DNA of 64,000 bases from Gordonia lacunae (GTDB lineage Bacteria > Actinomycetota > Actinomycetes > Mycobacteriales > Mycobacteriaceae), in NCBI RefSeq assembly GCF_002149015.1, contig NZ_NGFO01000007.1, forward strand, positions 124,001-188,000, in the 5' to 3' direction. Position 1 is the first letter of the stretch; each line of letters begins with the position of its first letter. Both the position numbers and the translations under genes were made by a program. The notes under the pieces are model-generated. The model saw only the letters and a program-made list of their open reading frames with translations. It searched no databases and was not told where the DNA came from. Shown piece by piece: positions 8,424 to 17,941 of this stretch.

Positions 8424-9275
8424 TCAGCGCGGGTCGAGTCTGAGCTGCTGTGTGCCGAGAACGTTGAGCAACTCGATCTTTCCGGCCGCGTCGGTCCGTG
8501 GTGCTGCCGTCAGGACGAGCAGGACCTGGGTCTCGTCTTCGGTGAACAACGCCTGGCAGTCGACCTCGATCGCGCCGAGCTCGGGGTGGAGCAGGATCTT
8601 GTGATCCTCGAAGCGTCGACTCACCATATGGGTATCCCAGAGCGCGGCGAACTCGCTGCTCCGGCGAAGGAGTTCGGTGACCATCGCCCCGGCACGCGAA
8701 TGTGCGCCCATCACACCGTAGGCGGCCCGCAGTGAGGCGACCTGTGCCCGGCTCTGCCGCTCGTGGTCGTCGGCCGGGTAGCGGCTGCGCTCGTCGTCGG
8801 GGTGCACGAACCACCGGTAGATGGCGCTGCGTTCCATTCCGGTGAGGTGGCCGGTGTCGCCGAACAGAGCTCGCGCGCAGTCGTTCTGGGTCAATGTCTC
8901 GCCGAGTGCGGAGAGGATGAGCGCGGGGGTGCCCGTGAGGCGGTCAAGCACGCGCAGAAGTCCGGGCGCGATGTGGTCCGAGGCCACCATCCGGTCCGGT
9001 GCGCTGTGCCCGGCTACCCGGAACAGGTAGTCCCGCTCATCGGCGGTGAGCCGCAGGGCACGGGCGAGTGCGGCCAGCATCTGGGTACTGGGTTGTGGGC
9101 CGCGCCGCTGCTCGAGTCGCGTGTAGTAGTCGGTGGACATGGTTGCGAGCTGCGCGACCTCTTCACGACGAAGACCGGTCGTGCGTCGGCGGGCGCCTGT
9201 CGGGATACCCACATCGGACGGCTGCAGTCCGTTGCGTCGGCTCACGAGGAACCCGGCCAGCGCATCACGATCCAT
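8424..9275 (-). CDS. XRE-family regulator with MmyB-like ligand-binding domain
   Basis: 283 residues. The N-terminal helix-turn-helix (about residues 10-75) contains RRTTGLRREEVAQLATMSTDYYTRLEQ, the signature of the actinobacterial MmyB-like class. The C-terminal ~180 residues, with AIYRWFVHPDDERSRYP and a later HPELGAIEVDCQALF segment, are the MmyB-like PAS-type ligand-binding domain. Divergent from the SDR gene at 9378, 102 bp apart, so it probably regulates that gene. No fatty-acid or other ligand can be read from sequence. Confidence 0.88.
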   Translation of the reverse strand: MDRDALAGFLVSRRNGLQPSDVGIPTGARRRTTGLRREEVAQLATMSTDYYTRLEQRRGPQPSTQMLAALARALRLTADERDYLFRVAGHSAPDRMVASDHIAPGLLRVLDRLTGTPALILSALGETLTQNDCARALFGDTGHLTGMERSAIYRWFVHPDDERSRYPADDHERQSRAQVASLRAAYGVMGAHSRAGAMVTELLRRSSEFAALWDTHMVSRRFEDHKILLHPELGAIEVDCQALFTEDETQVLLVLTAAPRTDAAGKIELLNVLGTQQLRLDPR

Positions 9276-9377
9276 CTGGCCAGTATCGCGGCGCGGATAC
9301 CGCGCTGCCAGGGATCGGCGATCCCCCGATGACCGCACTCTGGAACGGCCTACCCACCGGATCGGAGACTCGAGGAC

Positions 9378-10142
9378 ATGAACCTCACCGGAAACACCAT
9401 TTTCATCCCCGGCGCGACCAGCGGGATCGGCCTCGCCCTGGCCACGCGCCTGCACGACAAGGGCAACACCGTCATCGTCGGTGGACGGCGCACCGAACTC
9501 CTCGACCGCATCCGTGCGGACCATCCTGGTCTGCATACCGTCGCGATCGACATCGCCGACCCGGCCGGTGTCGATGCGGCGGCACGACGGGTCATCGCCG
9601 AGCATCCGGACCTCGATGTCCTCATCGCGATGGCCGGGATCATGCGCGTCGAGGACTGGTCGTCCCCGGCAGGCTTTCTCGACTCCGCCGAGGCGACCGT
9701 CACCACCAACCTTCTCGGACCCATCCGTCTCATCGCCGCGTTCATCGACCATCTGCAGACGCGACCGGCCGCCACGATCATGACCGTGTCCTCGGGCCTT
9801 GCGTTCGCCCCGTTGCGGGTGACACCGACCTACAACGCCACCAAGGCCGCCATTCACATGCTGAGTGAGTCACTGCGACTGCAGTTCCACGGCACCTCGG
9901 TCGACGTCGTCGAACTCGTGCCGCCGGCGGTCCGCACCGATCTGATGCCGGGACAGCGCGACAGCGACTTCGCCATGCCGCTCGACGAATTCGCCGACGA
10001 GGTGATCGACCTCATCGACACACAGCCCGACGCCACCGAGCTACTCGTCAAGAGGGTGGAGTTCTTGCGGTGGGGCGAGGCGCGCGGCGACTACGCCGGC
10101 GTCGTGGCAACGCTGAACGCGCATGACCCGCACGCCTTCTGA
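9378..10142 (+). CDS. SDR family oxidoreductase (DltE-like)
   Basis: 254-residue classical short-chain dehydrogenase. It has the cofactor motif GATSGIGLALA (residues about 12-22), an Arg pair after the second strand (GGRRTEL) suggesting NADP preference, the structural motif LIAMAGI in place of NNAG, catalytic Ser in TVSSGLA, and Y-N-A-T-K (Tyr/Lys). ELVPPAVRTDLMPG follows the active site. Similar proteins are annotated DltE-like. It is likely controlled by the divergent XRE regulator. Substrate is unknown. Confidence 0.9.
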   Translation: MNLTGNTIFIPGATSGIGLALATRLHDKGNTVIVGGRRTELLDRIRADHPGLHTVAIDIADPAGVDAAARRVIAEHPDLDVLIAMAGIMRVEDWSSPAGFLDSAEATVTTNLLGPIRLIAAFIDHLQTRPAATIMTVSSGLAFAPLRVTPTYNATKAAIHMLSESLRLQFHGTSVDVVELVPPAVRTDLMPGQRDSDFAMPLDEFADEVIDLIDTQPDATELLVKRVEFLRWGEARGDYAGVVATLNAHDPHAF

Positions 10143-10175
10143 GAATCTGCTCCTGGAGATCCTCGACCCATCACT

Positions 10176-10220
10176 GCTCCCTGAGGTGCGAGGAGCGCAG
10201 GCGACGAGCCTCGACGGGCC
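10176..10220. repeat. Half copy of the CTCCCTGAGG hairpin repeat family
   Basis: Reads GCTCCCTGAGGTGCGAGGAG then CGCAGGCGACGAGCCTCGACGGGCC, matching the left arm of the full hairpin elements at 33303-33404 and 36132-36238. The right arm is missing. It sits between two converging genes and ends 2 bp before the stop codon of the nitronate monooxygenase gene. Confidence 0.85.
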
Positions 10221-10222
10221 GC

Positions 10223-11236
10223 TCAGCCGAGCCGGCTGATCGTGTCGACGGCCGACTCCTCCGCGGCGTCGCCGAACCCGCTTCCGGCCCAGAGGTTGAT
10301 GCCGTCGGGATCGTTGCTGGCGGCGCGGCGGATGCCACCGGTCAACGTGTTGACGGCCGGGTACTCGGCCACCGCGGCGTCGGAGAACCGGTCGGTGAAC
10401 AGATTGCGCAGCGCGCGCGCCGGCCGGCCGCTGAATGCCCACGTGACCACGGTCTCGGTTCGGTCCGGATCGACGAGGGCCGCCGCGTGCGCGGGTTTGG
10501 TGCCGGCCTCGCCGGTCCGCAGGAGGACGGTACCCACCTGCACTGCAACGGGTCCCAGCGAGCGGACCTTCTCGGCACGGGCCGGGGTCGAGATACCGCC
10601 CGCCGCGACGACCGGCAGCGGCACCCGGCCGACGACTTCGCCGATCAACTCGTCGAGTGGCTGCGTGGGAGGGTTGGTCCGGCGATCGAAGACGGAGCGA
10701 TGACCGCCGGCGTCCGGTCCCTGCACGCAGAGCCAGTCGGCCCCGGCCTGACCGGCTGTCTCGGCGTCCGCCGCCGTCGTCACCGTGACCCCGACGCTGC
10801 ACCCGTGCCGGCGCAGCTCGTCGACGACCTCTGGTCGCGGGCACCCGAAAGCGAAGGAGACGAGCGGGACTCGCTCATCGCACACCAACCGGATCTTGGC
10901 TTCGAAGTGGTCGTCGTCATCGCCCAGGTCGTCGACGTCGGGGAGCGTCACGCCCAGACTGCGCGCATACGGGACGAGTTCGGCACGGTAGCGAGCGAGG
11001 TTCTCGGAGTTCACCGGCTCCGGCTCCGGAACGAAGATGTTGACGCCGAAGACCTCGGTGCCCGCCGCCCGGACGGCCGCGATGTCGGCGCGCACCTTGT
11101 CGGGTGTGAGGTAGCCGGCGGCGAGCTGGCCGACACCGCCGGCCGACGCCGCCGCCACCACCAGTTCCGGAGTGGTCGGACCACCCGCCATGGGGGCGGC
11201 GACGACGCGGCTGGAGAGTTCACGCAGATCGAACAT
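10223..11236 (-). CDS. Nitronate monooxygenase / 2-nitropropane dioxygenase-like flavoprotein
   Basis: 337-residue TIM-barrel flavoenzyme. It shows VVAAPMAGGPTTPELV at the N-terminus, GGVGQLAAGYL, the FMN-binding segment C-V-Q-G-P-D-A-G-G-H-R (with catalytic-type His), VPLPVVAAGGIS, and VQVGTVLLRTGEAGT (phosphate site). Such enzymes oxidise alkyl nitronates such as propionate-3-nitronate with O2, or act as related FMN oxidoreductases. Its ATG follows directly on the TGA of the sugar porter gene (zero spacing), so the two are coupled. Confidence 0.9.
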   Translation of the reverse strand: MFDLRELSSRVVAAPMAGGPTTPELVVAAASAGGVGQLAAGYLTPDKVRADIAAVRAAGTEVFGVNIFVPEPEPVNSENLARYRAELVPYARSLGVTLPDVDDLGDDDDHFEAKIRLVCDERVPLVSFAFGCPRPEVVDELRRHGCSVGVTVTTAADAETAGQAGADWLCVQGPDAGGHRSVFDRRTNPPTQPLDELIGEVVGRVPLPVVAAGGISTPARAEKVRSLGPVAVQVGTVLLRTGEAGTKPAHAAALVDPDRTETVVTWAFSGRPARALRNLFTDRFSDAAVAEYPAVNTLTGGIRRAASNDPDGINLWAGSGFGDAAEESAVDTISRLG

Positions 11237-12703
11237 TCAGGCCTTGTCCTTCGCCGCACGGACCGCGGTGAACTGTGACAGCCGCGAGTCGGCCATCGAG
11301 TCCATCTGCTCGAGTTCGAGCCCCTTCGTCTCCTCGACCTTCTTCCAGACGTAAAAGAACGACGCCGCGGCGCAGAAGGCGAAGAAGCCGTAGATGATTC
11401 CGAGTCCGACCGCCTCGGTCATCGGCGGGAACAGCATCGAGATGGTGAAGTTCGCGACCCAGTTCACGGCCGTGCAGACGCCCAGGGCGACGCCGCGGAT
11501 CCGGTTCGGGAACATCTCCCCCAGCATCACCCACATCACCGGACCCCAGGTCGCCGCGAACGCGACCACGAACAGATTGGCGCCGATCAGCGCGACCACA
11601 CCCCAGGGATCCGGAAGGGAGATGTTCTCGCCCTCGCCGATCTGCTGGGTGAACGCGACACACGCCATGAGCAGACCGATGAACATGCCCACCGATCCGG
11701 CCAGCAACAGCTTTCGGCGGCCGATGCGGTCGACGAACAGGATGGCCACGAAGGTCATCACGACGTTGATGACGGCGGTGATCACCGACGTCTTGAACGA
11801 GTCGGCCTCGGAGAACCCGACGGACTGCCACAGCGTCGTCGAGTAGTAGAAGATCGCGTTGATGCCGACGAACTGCTGGAAGATGGCCAGCCAGATGCCC
11901 ACCCACACGAGTGGGTGGAGCCCGAACGACGGTCCCGAGATGTCCTTGATCGACGACTTCGCCTCGCGCTTGACCGTCAGCTTGATCTCTTTGACCCGCT
12001 CGAGCGGGTTCTCCTCGCCGGTCACCTCCTGCAGGATCCGCGCTGCCTCGGCGTCGCGGTTGCGGCCCACCAGGTATCGCGGTGACTCCGGGATCAGCAG
12101 CGCGAGCACCCCGTAGACGACGGCGGGTATGACGCCGACGAGGAACATCCATCGCCACGCCTCGAGGCCCCACCAGAATTCGCTCGACGCGCTTCCGGCG
12201 CTGTCGGCGAGCAGGGCGTCGGAGAGCAACGCCGCGAAGATACCCAGCGTGATCGCGAGCTGCTGCATCGATGCGAGTGCCCCGCGGTACCGGGCGGGCG
12301 CGATCTCGGAGATGTAGGCCGGCGCGATGACCGAGGCGATGCCGATGCCGATACCGCCGAGGACACGCCACAGCAGCAGGTCGGGGATCGTCTGGGTGAA
12401 GCCGGTCCCGATCGCGGAGATGATGAAAAGCGCGGAGCCGAGCAGCATCACGCGCTTGCGGCCCCAGACGTCGGCCAACCGGCCGGCGAACCACGCACCC
12501 AGCGCGCAGCCGAGCAACGCGATCGCGACCGCGAAGCCGGTCATGAGCTTGCCGAGTCCGAAATCGGCTTCGATCGAGTCCACCGCGCCGTTGACGACCG
12601 AACTGTCGAAACCGAACAGGAATCCGCCGACCGCGGCGGCGACCGTGACCCCGATGACCTTTGCCGTGTGCTGTTCGGCGACTTCGCGCTGTGCGTCGGT
12701 CAT
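11237..12703 (-). CDS. Sugar porter (MFS) transporter
   Basis: 488-residue, 12-helix major facilitator. Sugar-porter signatures are present: GGFLFGFDSSVVNGA in helix 1, GRLADVWGRKRVM after helix 2, PESPRYLVGRNRDAEAARIL after helix 6, QQFVGINAIFYYS in helix 7, and V-D-R-I-G-R-R-K in the 8-9 loop. Predicted proton:sugar symporter of the inner membrane. ATG 12703 has AGGA upstream; a GTG at 12733 in frame would add 10 residues. No sugar kinase or sugar-catabolic gene is nearby, so the substrate is not indicated. Confidence 0.9.
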   Translation of the reverse strand: MTDAQREVAEQHTAKVIGVTVAAAVGGFLFGFDSSVVNGAVDSIEADFGLGKLMTGFAVAIALLGCALGAWFAGRLADVWGRKRVMLLGSALFIISAIGTGFTQTIPDLLLWRVLGGIGIGIASVIAPAYISEIAPARYRGALASMQQLAITLGIFAALLSDALLADSAGSASSEFWWGLEAWRWMFLVGVIPAVVYGVLALLIPESPRYLVGRNRDAEAARILQEVTGEENPLERVKEIKLTVKREAKSSIKDISGPSFGLHPLVWVGIWLAIFQQFVGINAIFYYSTTLWQSVGFSEADSFKTSVITAVINVVMTFVAILFVDRIGRRKLLLAGSVGMFIGLLMACVAFTQQIGEGENISLPDPWGVVALIGANLFVVAFAATWGPVMWVMLGEMFPNRIRGVALGVCTAVNWVANFTISMLFPPMTEAVGLGIIYGFFAFCAAASFFYVWKKVEETKGLELEQMDSMADSRLSQFTAVRAAKDKA

Positions 12704-12924
12704 GGCGTCGTCCTGACCGTCGGAGAAGTCCACCGCAGAATGTGTGTCATGTCCGTGACCTCGCTGTCCGGTTGCATGGACGCCGGGTAATCGACGTGGC
12801 GCTCAATCTACTCGCGTGAGCCGCCGATCCTGACGCTATCGGACACAGCCGAGCGGCGATCGCAGGCACGCGCCGGGGACGCCGTGTCGGATGGATGCGG
12901 CGGCCGACGTGCGCCGGGGAGGGT

Positions 12925-15387
12925 TCAGGCGGTCTCCCAGACACCGGGATTCGCCCGGATCCGGACTCCGGACGCGATCACCTCCGCCAGCGGGGCGGGG
13001 CGGCCGAAGTGATATCCCTGGGCGAGGTCGCACCCCACCTCGGCGACGATCGCGGCCTGGGACTCCGTCTCCACTCCCTCGGCGACCACCCGCATCCCGG
13101 CGGCGTGCGCCATCGTCACGATGCCGGCGAGGATCGACTTCGCGCTGGGGTGCTCGTCGAGGGCGTCGACGAAGGACTTCGCGGTTTTGAGCACGCTCAC
13201 CGGCAGACGGTAGAACTCGCTCAGCGACGACGCTCCGGTGCCGAAATCGTCGAGCGACACCTGTGTTCCGAGCTCGCGCACGTTCCCCAGCAGTGTCAGC
13301 AGGTCCCCGTCGAGCGGGTCGAGCGCGCTCTCGGTGATCTCGAGGCAGAAGGCGGCGGGGTCCATGCCGGATCGGGTCATCGTCTCCCGGAGCCGCTCGG
13401 GGAACTGTCCGTTGGTGAGTTCCCGCCGGGAGACGTTGATGCACAACATCACCCGACGCAGCTCGGGGACGGCGGCCACCTCGGCGGCAGCGGTCTCCAG
13501 CACGTAGTTCCCCACCCGGTCGATGAGATTGGATCCTTCTGCGAGCGGGATGAACTCGGTCGGCGAGATGGAGCCCAACTCCGGATGGTGCCAGCGCAAC
13601 AGGCTCTCCAGCCCCACGAGTGTGCCGTCGGCGGTCGAGACGATGGGCTGGTAGTGGATCTCGAGCTGATCGGTGTCGGTGTCGAGGACACGTCGGAGTT
13701 CCTCTTCGATCCGCTGCCGACGCTGCAGCTCTTCGCGGTGCTGGGTCTGGAACCGGACGTAGCGTGCGCGAGAAGCCTTGCGGGCCTGGTACAGGGCGAT
13801 GTCGGCGTCGCGCAGCAGGTCGGTGGCGGTGTACTCGTCGCCGGCCTTCACCGTGGCCACGCCGATACTCGCCTCCACCTTGAGCGGCTCGCTGCGGGTG
13901 CTCACCGCGATCGGCTCGTAGACCGTGCCGCGGATCTTGTCGATCTGCTGCTCGATCTCCTCGGCCGAACAGGCGATACCGAGGGTGGCGACGAGGACGA
14001 ATTCGTCGCCACCGATCCGGCCCACCGCCGCCTCCTCGGGAGTCGCCGCCGCCAACCGTTGTGCGACGGTGTGAAGCACTTCATCGCCCACGATGTGTCC
14101 GAGCGAGTCGTTGACGAGCTTGAAGTTGTCGAGGTCGATGTAGAAGATCGCGACGCAGCAGGCGTCAGGTTCGGCGTCGAGTCCCGCCATGTGCGACTCG
14201 AGTTCACGGATGATCCCGGACCGGTTGTAGAGACCGGTCAACGGGTCGTGCACCGCCTCCCACGCCAGCTGGGTGCGCTCTCGGTAGCGGTCGGTGATGT
14301 CGACGAACGACACCAGGACGACCACGTCGGTGCCGTCATCGTCGATCGGACGGCAACTGCACGACAACCAGCGTTCCCCGGCGGGGGTTGTGATCGTCGC
14401 GGTCGTGTCGGAGACCGCTTCACGGGTGCGCAGGCAGCGGGCGATCGGTGATTCGTCGCCCACGAAGTCGAGCGGCAGCTCGTGGACGCTGGCGCCGGGA
14501 ATCGCTTCGGGACCGAGCATGGTCCCGGCTGCTGGGTTGGCGAGTTCGATGTCGCCGTCCTCCCGGACGACGATCACCGCCTGATGGAGCGCGGCGAGGA
14601 TCGTTCCCAGCCGTTCGATGAGGGGGCGACGGGTGGGTTCGGCGACGATGAGGAAGCCGTCGTCCATGGTCGTCACCGACGTGTGCGCGAGAAATGATCG
14701 TCCGTTGTCGGCGCGACGGTGGAGCTGATCGACGGTGCCGCCCAGCGAGACCGCCGCGTGGGGGTCGACATGCGCTCCGACCGCCTCGTCGAGGTCCCGT
14801 CCGATCGCGTCGGCCGCTCCCCTGCCGTACATCTGTTCGGCGGCCGGGTTCCACGAGCGCACCATCATGTGGTCGTCAACTGCGATCACCGCGTTGCTCA
14901 CGTGGTCCAACAGTGCCGCCTGCCGGCGCAGTGCGGACTCGACGGCCTTCTGCGCGGTGATATCCCGCAGGATCACCTGATAGGCGGGCAGGTCGTGCCA
15001 TACCGTGCGGACCGAGGTCACCTCCATCGGGCGGGAGACCCCCTGCGCGTCGACCATCACCACTTCTTCGGGTGTGGTCGATGCGCCGGCCTCGTCGCCC
15101 ATCCCGATGATCCGCTCGATCATCTGCGGAAGTTCGTCGGGATGGACGAAGTCCGCGATCGAACGACCCAGCATCGCGTTGCGGTCGTCAACGCGCGCGA
15201 ACGCGAGGGCGGCGGAGTTCACGTAGACGATCAGACCGTCCTGGTGGACCGCGATGGCGTCCGGGCTCAGCTCGAGGAGAAGGCGGTAGCGTTCGGCGAC
15301 CGCGGCGTCGCTGGGACGAGCCATCGGCTCGGCGTCCGGTGCCACGAGTCCGGGGCGGTCGTCGCCGTCGTCCTCAGGTCGTCCCAC
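12925..15387 (-). CDS. PAS-PAS-PAS-GGDEF-EAL cyclic-di-GMP signalling protein
   Basis: About 820 residues, soluble. Three PAS-like sensory segments (roughly residues 30-150, 150-260, 265-385) precede a GGDEF domain (about 385-550) with an intact R-I-G-G-D-E-F site near residue 459 and an EAL domain (about 560-815). The EAL part has E-S-L-L-R near residue 594, LDDFGTG and VAEGVE, so both the diguanylate cyclase and phosphodiesterase sites look catalytically complete. No membrane helix is seen. GTG 15387 is chosen for the AGAGGGGG site upstream; ATG 15411 would add 8 residues. The reading frame stays open far upstream opposite the next gene, but that part is antisense. Confidence 0.88.
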   Translation of the reverse strand: MGRPEDDGDDRPGLVAPDAEPMARPSDAAVAERYRLLLELSPDAIAVHQDGLIVYVNSAALAFARVDDRNAMLGRSIADFVHPDELPQMIERIIGMGDEAGASTTPEEVVMVDAQGVSRPMEVTSVRTVWHDLPAYQVILRDITAQKAVESALRRQAALLDHVSNAVIAVDDHMMVRSWNPAAEQMYGRGAADAIGRDLDEAVGAHVDPHAAVSLGGTVDQLHRRADNGRSFLAHTSVTTMDDGFLIVAEPTRRPLIERLGTILAALHQAVIVVREDGDIELANPAAGTMLGPEAIPGASVHELPLDFVGDESPIARCLRTREAVSDTTATITTPAGERWLSCSCRPIDDDGTDVVVLVSFVDITDRYRERTQLAWEAVHDPLTGLYNRSGIIRELESHMAGLDAEPDACCVAIFYIDLDNFKLVNDSLGHIVGDEVLHTVAQRLAAATPEEAAVGRIGGDEFVLVATLGIACSAEEIEQQIDKIRGTVYEPIAVSTRSEPLKVEASIGVATVKAGDEYTATDLLRDADIALYQARKASRARYVRFQTQHREELQRRQRIEEELRRVLDTDTDQLEIHYQPIVSTADGTLVGLESLLRWHHPELGSISPTEFIPLAEGSNLIDRVGNYVLETAAAEVAAVPELRRVMLCINVSRRELTNGQFPERLRETMTRSGMDPAAFCLEITESALDPLDGDLLTLLGNVRELGTQVSLDDFGTGASSLSEFYRLPVSVLKTAKSFVDALDEHPSAKSILAGIVTMAHAAGMRVVAEGVETESQAAIVAEVGCDLAQGYHFGRPAPLAEVIASGVRIRANPGVWETA

Positions 15388-15618
15388 TGCGTCACCCCCT
15401 CTAACCGTCATCCCCCACCGATCATCCTTCCCTACGAGGCTTCGAAAAGGGCGCGCTGCGAGATGCAAGAGTGCGCCAGAACGGATATCCGCCCTGACGA
15501 ATACCCGCGTGAACTGGCCGAATGTCGGGTTTGCGCGGGATCCTGAACGCGGGCTACCCGCTTGGGTGGCCGCGATGACCCCCTCCGGCATCGCATATCC
15601 CACAGAAAGTTCACGATC

Positions 15619-16830
15619 ATGACGATTCAGCGTTCGACCATCTCCGGCCTGGGAGCCGTCACCGGTTATGGCTGGGGCCGCGAGGCTCTGTGGAACGGTC
15701 TTGCGTCCGGTAAGTCGGCCGCCGCGCTGCACCACGGCTTCGGCTTCGGCGGCGGACAGCCGTCCGTCGCCCAAGAGTCCGGCGAGGCCGGACAGCCCAC
15801 CCCATCGGACGGGCCCGGATGGATCGTGCGGGTACCCGAGGGCGGTCACCCATCTGACGGGCGGACTCGATTCTCGCGAGCGATGCGTGCCGCGGCGCGT
15901 GAGGCCATCGACGATGCGATGGCACGGGGCTGGTCGCCGGGCCCACGGGTGGGCCTCGTGCACGCCTGCGTCCTCGGTGACCTCGACATGTACCCGATGG
16001 TGACCTCGGGGGTCGGACGGTACACCGGACGCCAGTACCTCTCGGTGACCCCGTCGACTCCGGTGTCGCTGCTCATGCAGGAATACAAATTCCATGGACC
16101 CGCGATCAACGTGTCGGCGATGTGCACGTCGGGATCGGCGGCCATCGTCACCGCGAAATCGTGGCTCGACTCCGACCTCGTCGACGACGTCGTCGTGGTG
16201 GCGACAGATCTGTCGGCGAAACCGGAGGTGGTCACGATGTTCGTCCAACTCGGAGTGGCCATCACCGACACCGACGCGCTGAACGCATGCAGACCCTTTC
16301 AGGAGGGCAGCCGCGGGTTCACCTTCGGCGAGGCGGCGATTGCGTTCACGATGACCAACCGTCGCGCCGATGGGTACGCGGATGTGCTGGGCGGCGCGAT
16401 GTCTCACGACGCGTTCCACGTCACGTCTATCGATCCGGAGCTGACGAGCGTGCGGTCGTGTGTGGAGCAGGCGCTCACGATGTCCGGCGTCGACGGCGCG
16501 CGCATCCGGTATCTCAACGCGCACGGCCCGGGAACCCGACAGTGCGACCGCGCCGAGGCGGCGATCGCCGACACCATGCTGCCCAATGCCGAGGTGTTCT
16601 CGGTGAAGCCGCTCGCCGGGCACTGCCAGGGCGCTGCCGGGGCCGTCGAACTCGCGGCGTCGTTGCTCGGCTACGAACGCGGCGAGGTCCCCGCGACACC
16701 CCGGGTCGCCGATGCGCTCATCCCGCAATTGCTTGACGGGCGTACCCATCTCGAGGACGGGTTGACCATGAAGACCTCACTCGGAATGGGAGGACACAAC
16801 GCGGCGGTCGTTCTCGCGCCCCATGCGTGA
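15619..16830 (+). CDS. Stand-alone beta-ketoacyl-ACP synthase-like protein
   Basis: 403-residue thiolase-fold condensing enzyme. The expected triad is present: Cys in S-A-M-C-T-S-G-S (about residue 169), His in N-A-H-G-P-G-T-R (about 302), and Lys/His in V-K-P-L-A-G-H-C-Q-G-A-A-G (about 329-335). The segment between residues 35 and 75 (Gly/Ser/Pro-rich) is not typical of FabF. The usual HGTGT is HGPGT here, so it is a divergent KAS-II-like enzyme. No ACP, acyltransferase or reductase genes adjoin, so its pathway is unknown. It is divergent from the c-di-GMP protein gene. Confidence 0.85.
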   Translation: MTIQRSTISGLGAVTGYGWGREALWNGLASGKSAAALHHGFGFGGGQPSVAQESGEAGQPTPSDGPGWIVRVPEGGHPSDGRTRFSRAMRAAAREAIDDAMARGWSPGPRVGLVHACVLGDLDMYPMVTSGVGRYTGRQYLSVTPSTPVSLLMQEYKFHGPAINVSAMCTSGSAAIVTAKSWLDSDLVDDVVVVATDLSAKPEVVTMFVQLGVAITDTDALNACRPFQEGSRGFTFGEAAIAFTMTNRRADGYADVLGGAMSHDAFHVTSIDPELTSVRSCVEQALTMSGVDGARIRYLNAHGPGTRQCDRAEAAIADTMLPNAEVFSVKPLAGHCQGAAGAVELAASLLGYERGEVPATPRVADALIPQLLDGRTHLEDGLTMKTSLGMGGHNAAVVLAPHA

Positions 16831-17000
16831 GGGCCTTGACGACTTGGTGAGGCGATGCGGCGTCGGCCGATCCGCCGGGGCCGCATCGCACCGTCCACAC
16901 ACTCGCCGGCCACCTCTGGCTCGTGCCGAACGGTTCCCCGAAATCGTCCGGATTGTCGCAGTCCGCTGCGGAATGCCTCGGCGCGCCGCACAATTCAGCC

Positions 17001-17888
17001 ATGAGCAATGACCCGAACCCCCCGGTGGCCGACTCGACGCGGACCGACCCACCACCGACGTCGGGCGGGCGGCACGCACTGACGTTGTTCCTCAACTCTC
17101 CGTTCGCGGGCATGTCCCCGTGGATCCTGATGGCGTTGCTCGCCGGACCCGGCAGATTCGAAGAGGCCGCGGCGTCGGCGTTTGCGCTGTCACTCCTGCT
17201 GGTGATCGGCGGTCACAAGCGGGGTACGAGCGTCAAACTCCTCGAAGTCTTCGACGTCACCTATTTCGGCACGATGGCGATCATCGCGCTGTTCGCCTCC
17301 GACGGCGTCATCGACTGGCTGGAGCGCTGGGGCGGGGAGATGACCAACATCGCGCTGGTCGCCTTCGCGCTCGGGTCGATCCTCGTGCGTCAGCCGTTCA
17401 CCCTCCAGTACGCGCGGGAGACCACGGAGAAGCAGTTCTGGGACAGCCCGCTGTTCGTCCACATCAACTACGTCATCACGTGGGCGTGGGTCGCCGGATT
17501 CGGCGTCGCCGCGATCTCCGGCGCGTTCGGCGATCTGGTGCTCGACGACCCGAACAACTTCTGGACCGGGTGGATCATCCAGATCGGCGGCACGATCTTT
17601 GCGATCGCGTTCACCGAGTTCTATCCCGACTACGCGACCTACCGGGCCGCGGTCCGGGAGGGATGGTCCACCGACGAGAAGCCGGAGAGCATCCTGCATC
17701 TGTTCGGGTGGGTGCCGATCTACGTTCTCGCGATCGGCATCTCCGGATTGGTCACCGATTCACTCGGCACGGTGGCCGGAGTCGTCCTCATCGTCGCGGG
17801 TGTGGTCGCGATCAATCTGTTCAAGCGGATGACGGCCGTCATGGACGCACGGCTGGAGGCGACGCCGCGCCGGCCGGCACACGGCTGA
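17001..17888 (+). CDS. Conserved hypothetical membrane protein
   Basis: 295 residues. After a hydrophilic Pro/Asp-rich head of about 30 residues there are roughly seven to eight hydrophobic helices. Notable segments are SPFAGMSPWILMALL (first helix), KLLEVFDVTYFGTMAII, and F-T-E-F-Y-P-D-Y-A-T-Y in a loop. No named domain is recognised and no enzymatic motif seen. ATG 17001 fits; no strong ribosome-binding site precedes it. It lies 53 bp before the LLM oxidoreductase gene on the same strand, possibly co-transcribed. Confidence 0.75.
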   Translation: MSNDPNPPVADSTRTDPPPTSGGRHALTLFLNSPFAGMSPWILMALLAGPGRFEEAAASAFALSLLLVIGGHKRGTSVKLLEVFDVTYFGTMAIIALFASDGVIDWLERWGGEMTNIALVAFALGSILVRQPFTLQYARETTEKQFWDSPLFVHINYVITWAWVAGFGVAAISGAFGDLVLDDPNNFWTGWIIQIGGTIFAIAFTEFYPDYATYRAAVREGWSTDEKPESILHLFGWVPIYVLAIGISGLVTDSLGTVAGVVLIVAGVVAINLFKRMTAVMDARLEATPRRPAHG

Positions 17889-17941
17889 GCGGGACCCGAC
17901 AGTCGACACGGCCCGATCGCTCGATCGGTAGTGTCGACGAC

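Noticed and set aside
12925-16749. A 1274-codon minus-strand open frame covering the GGDEF-EAL gene and beyond
   Set aside because: Domain homology starts at about 15330; the upstream part is antisense to the ketoacyl synthase gene and looks Arg/His-rich like a shadow frame.
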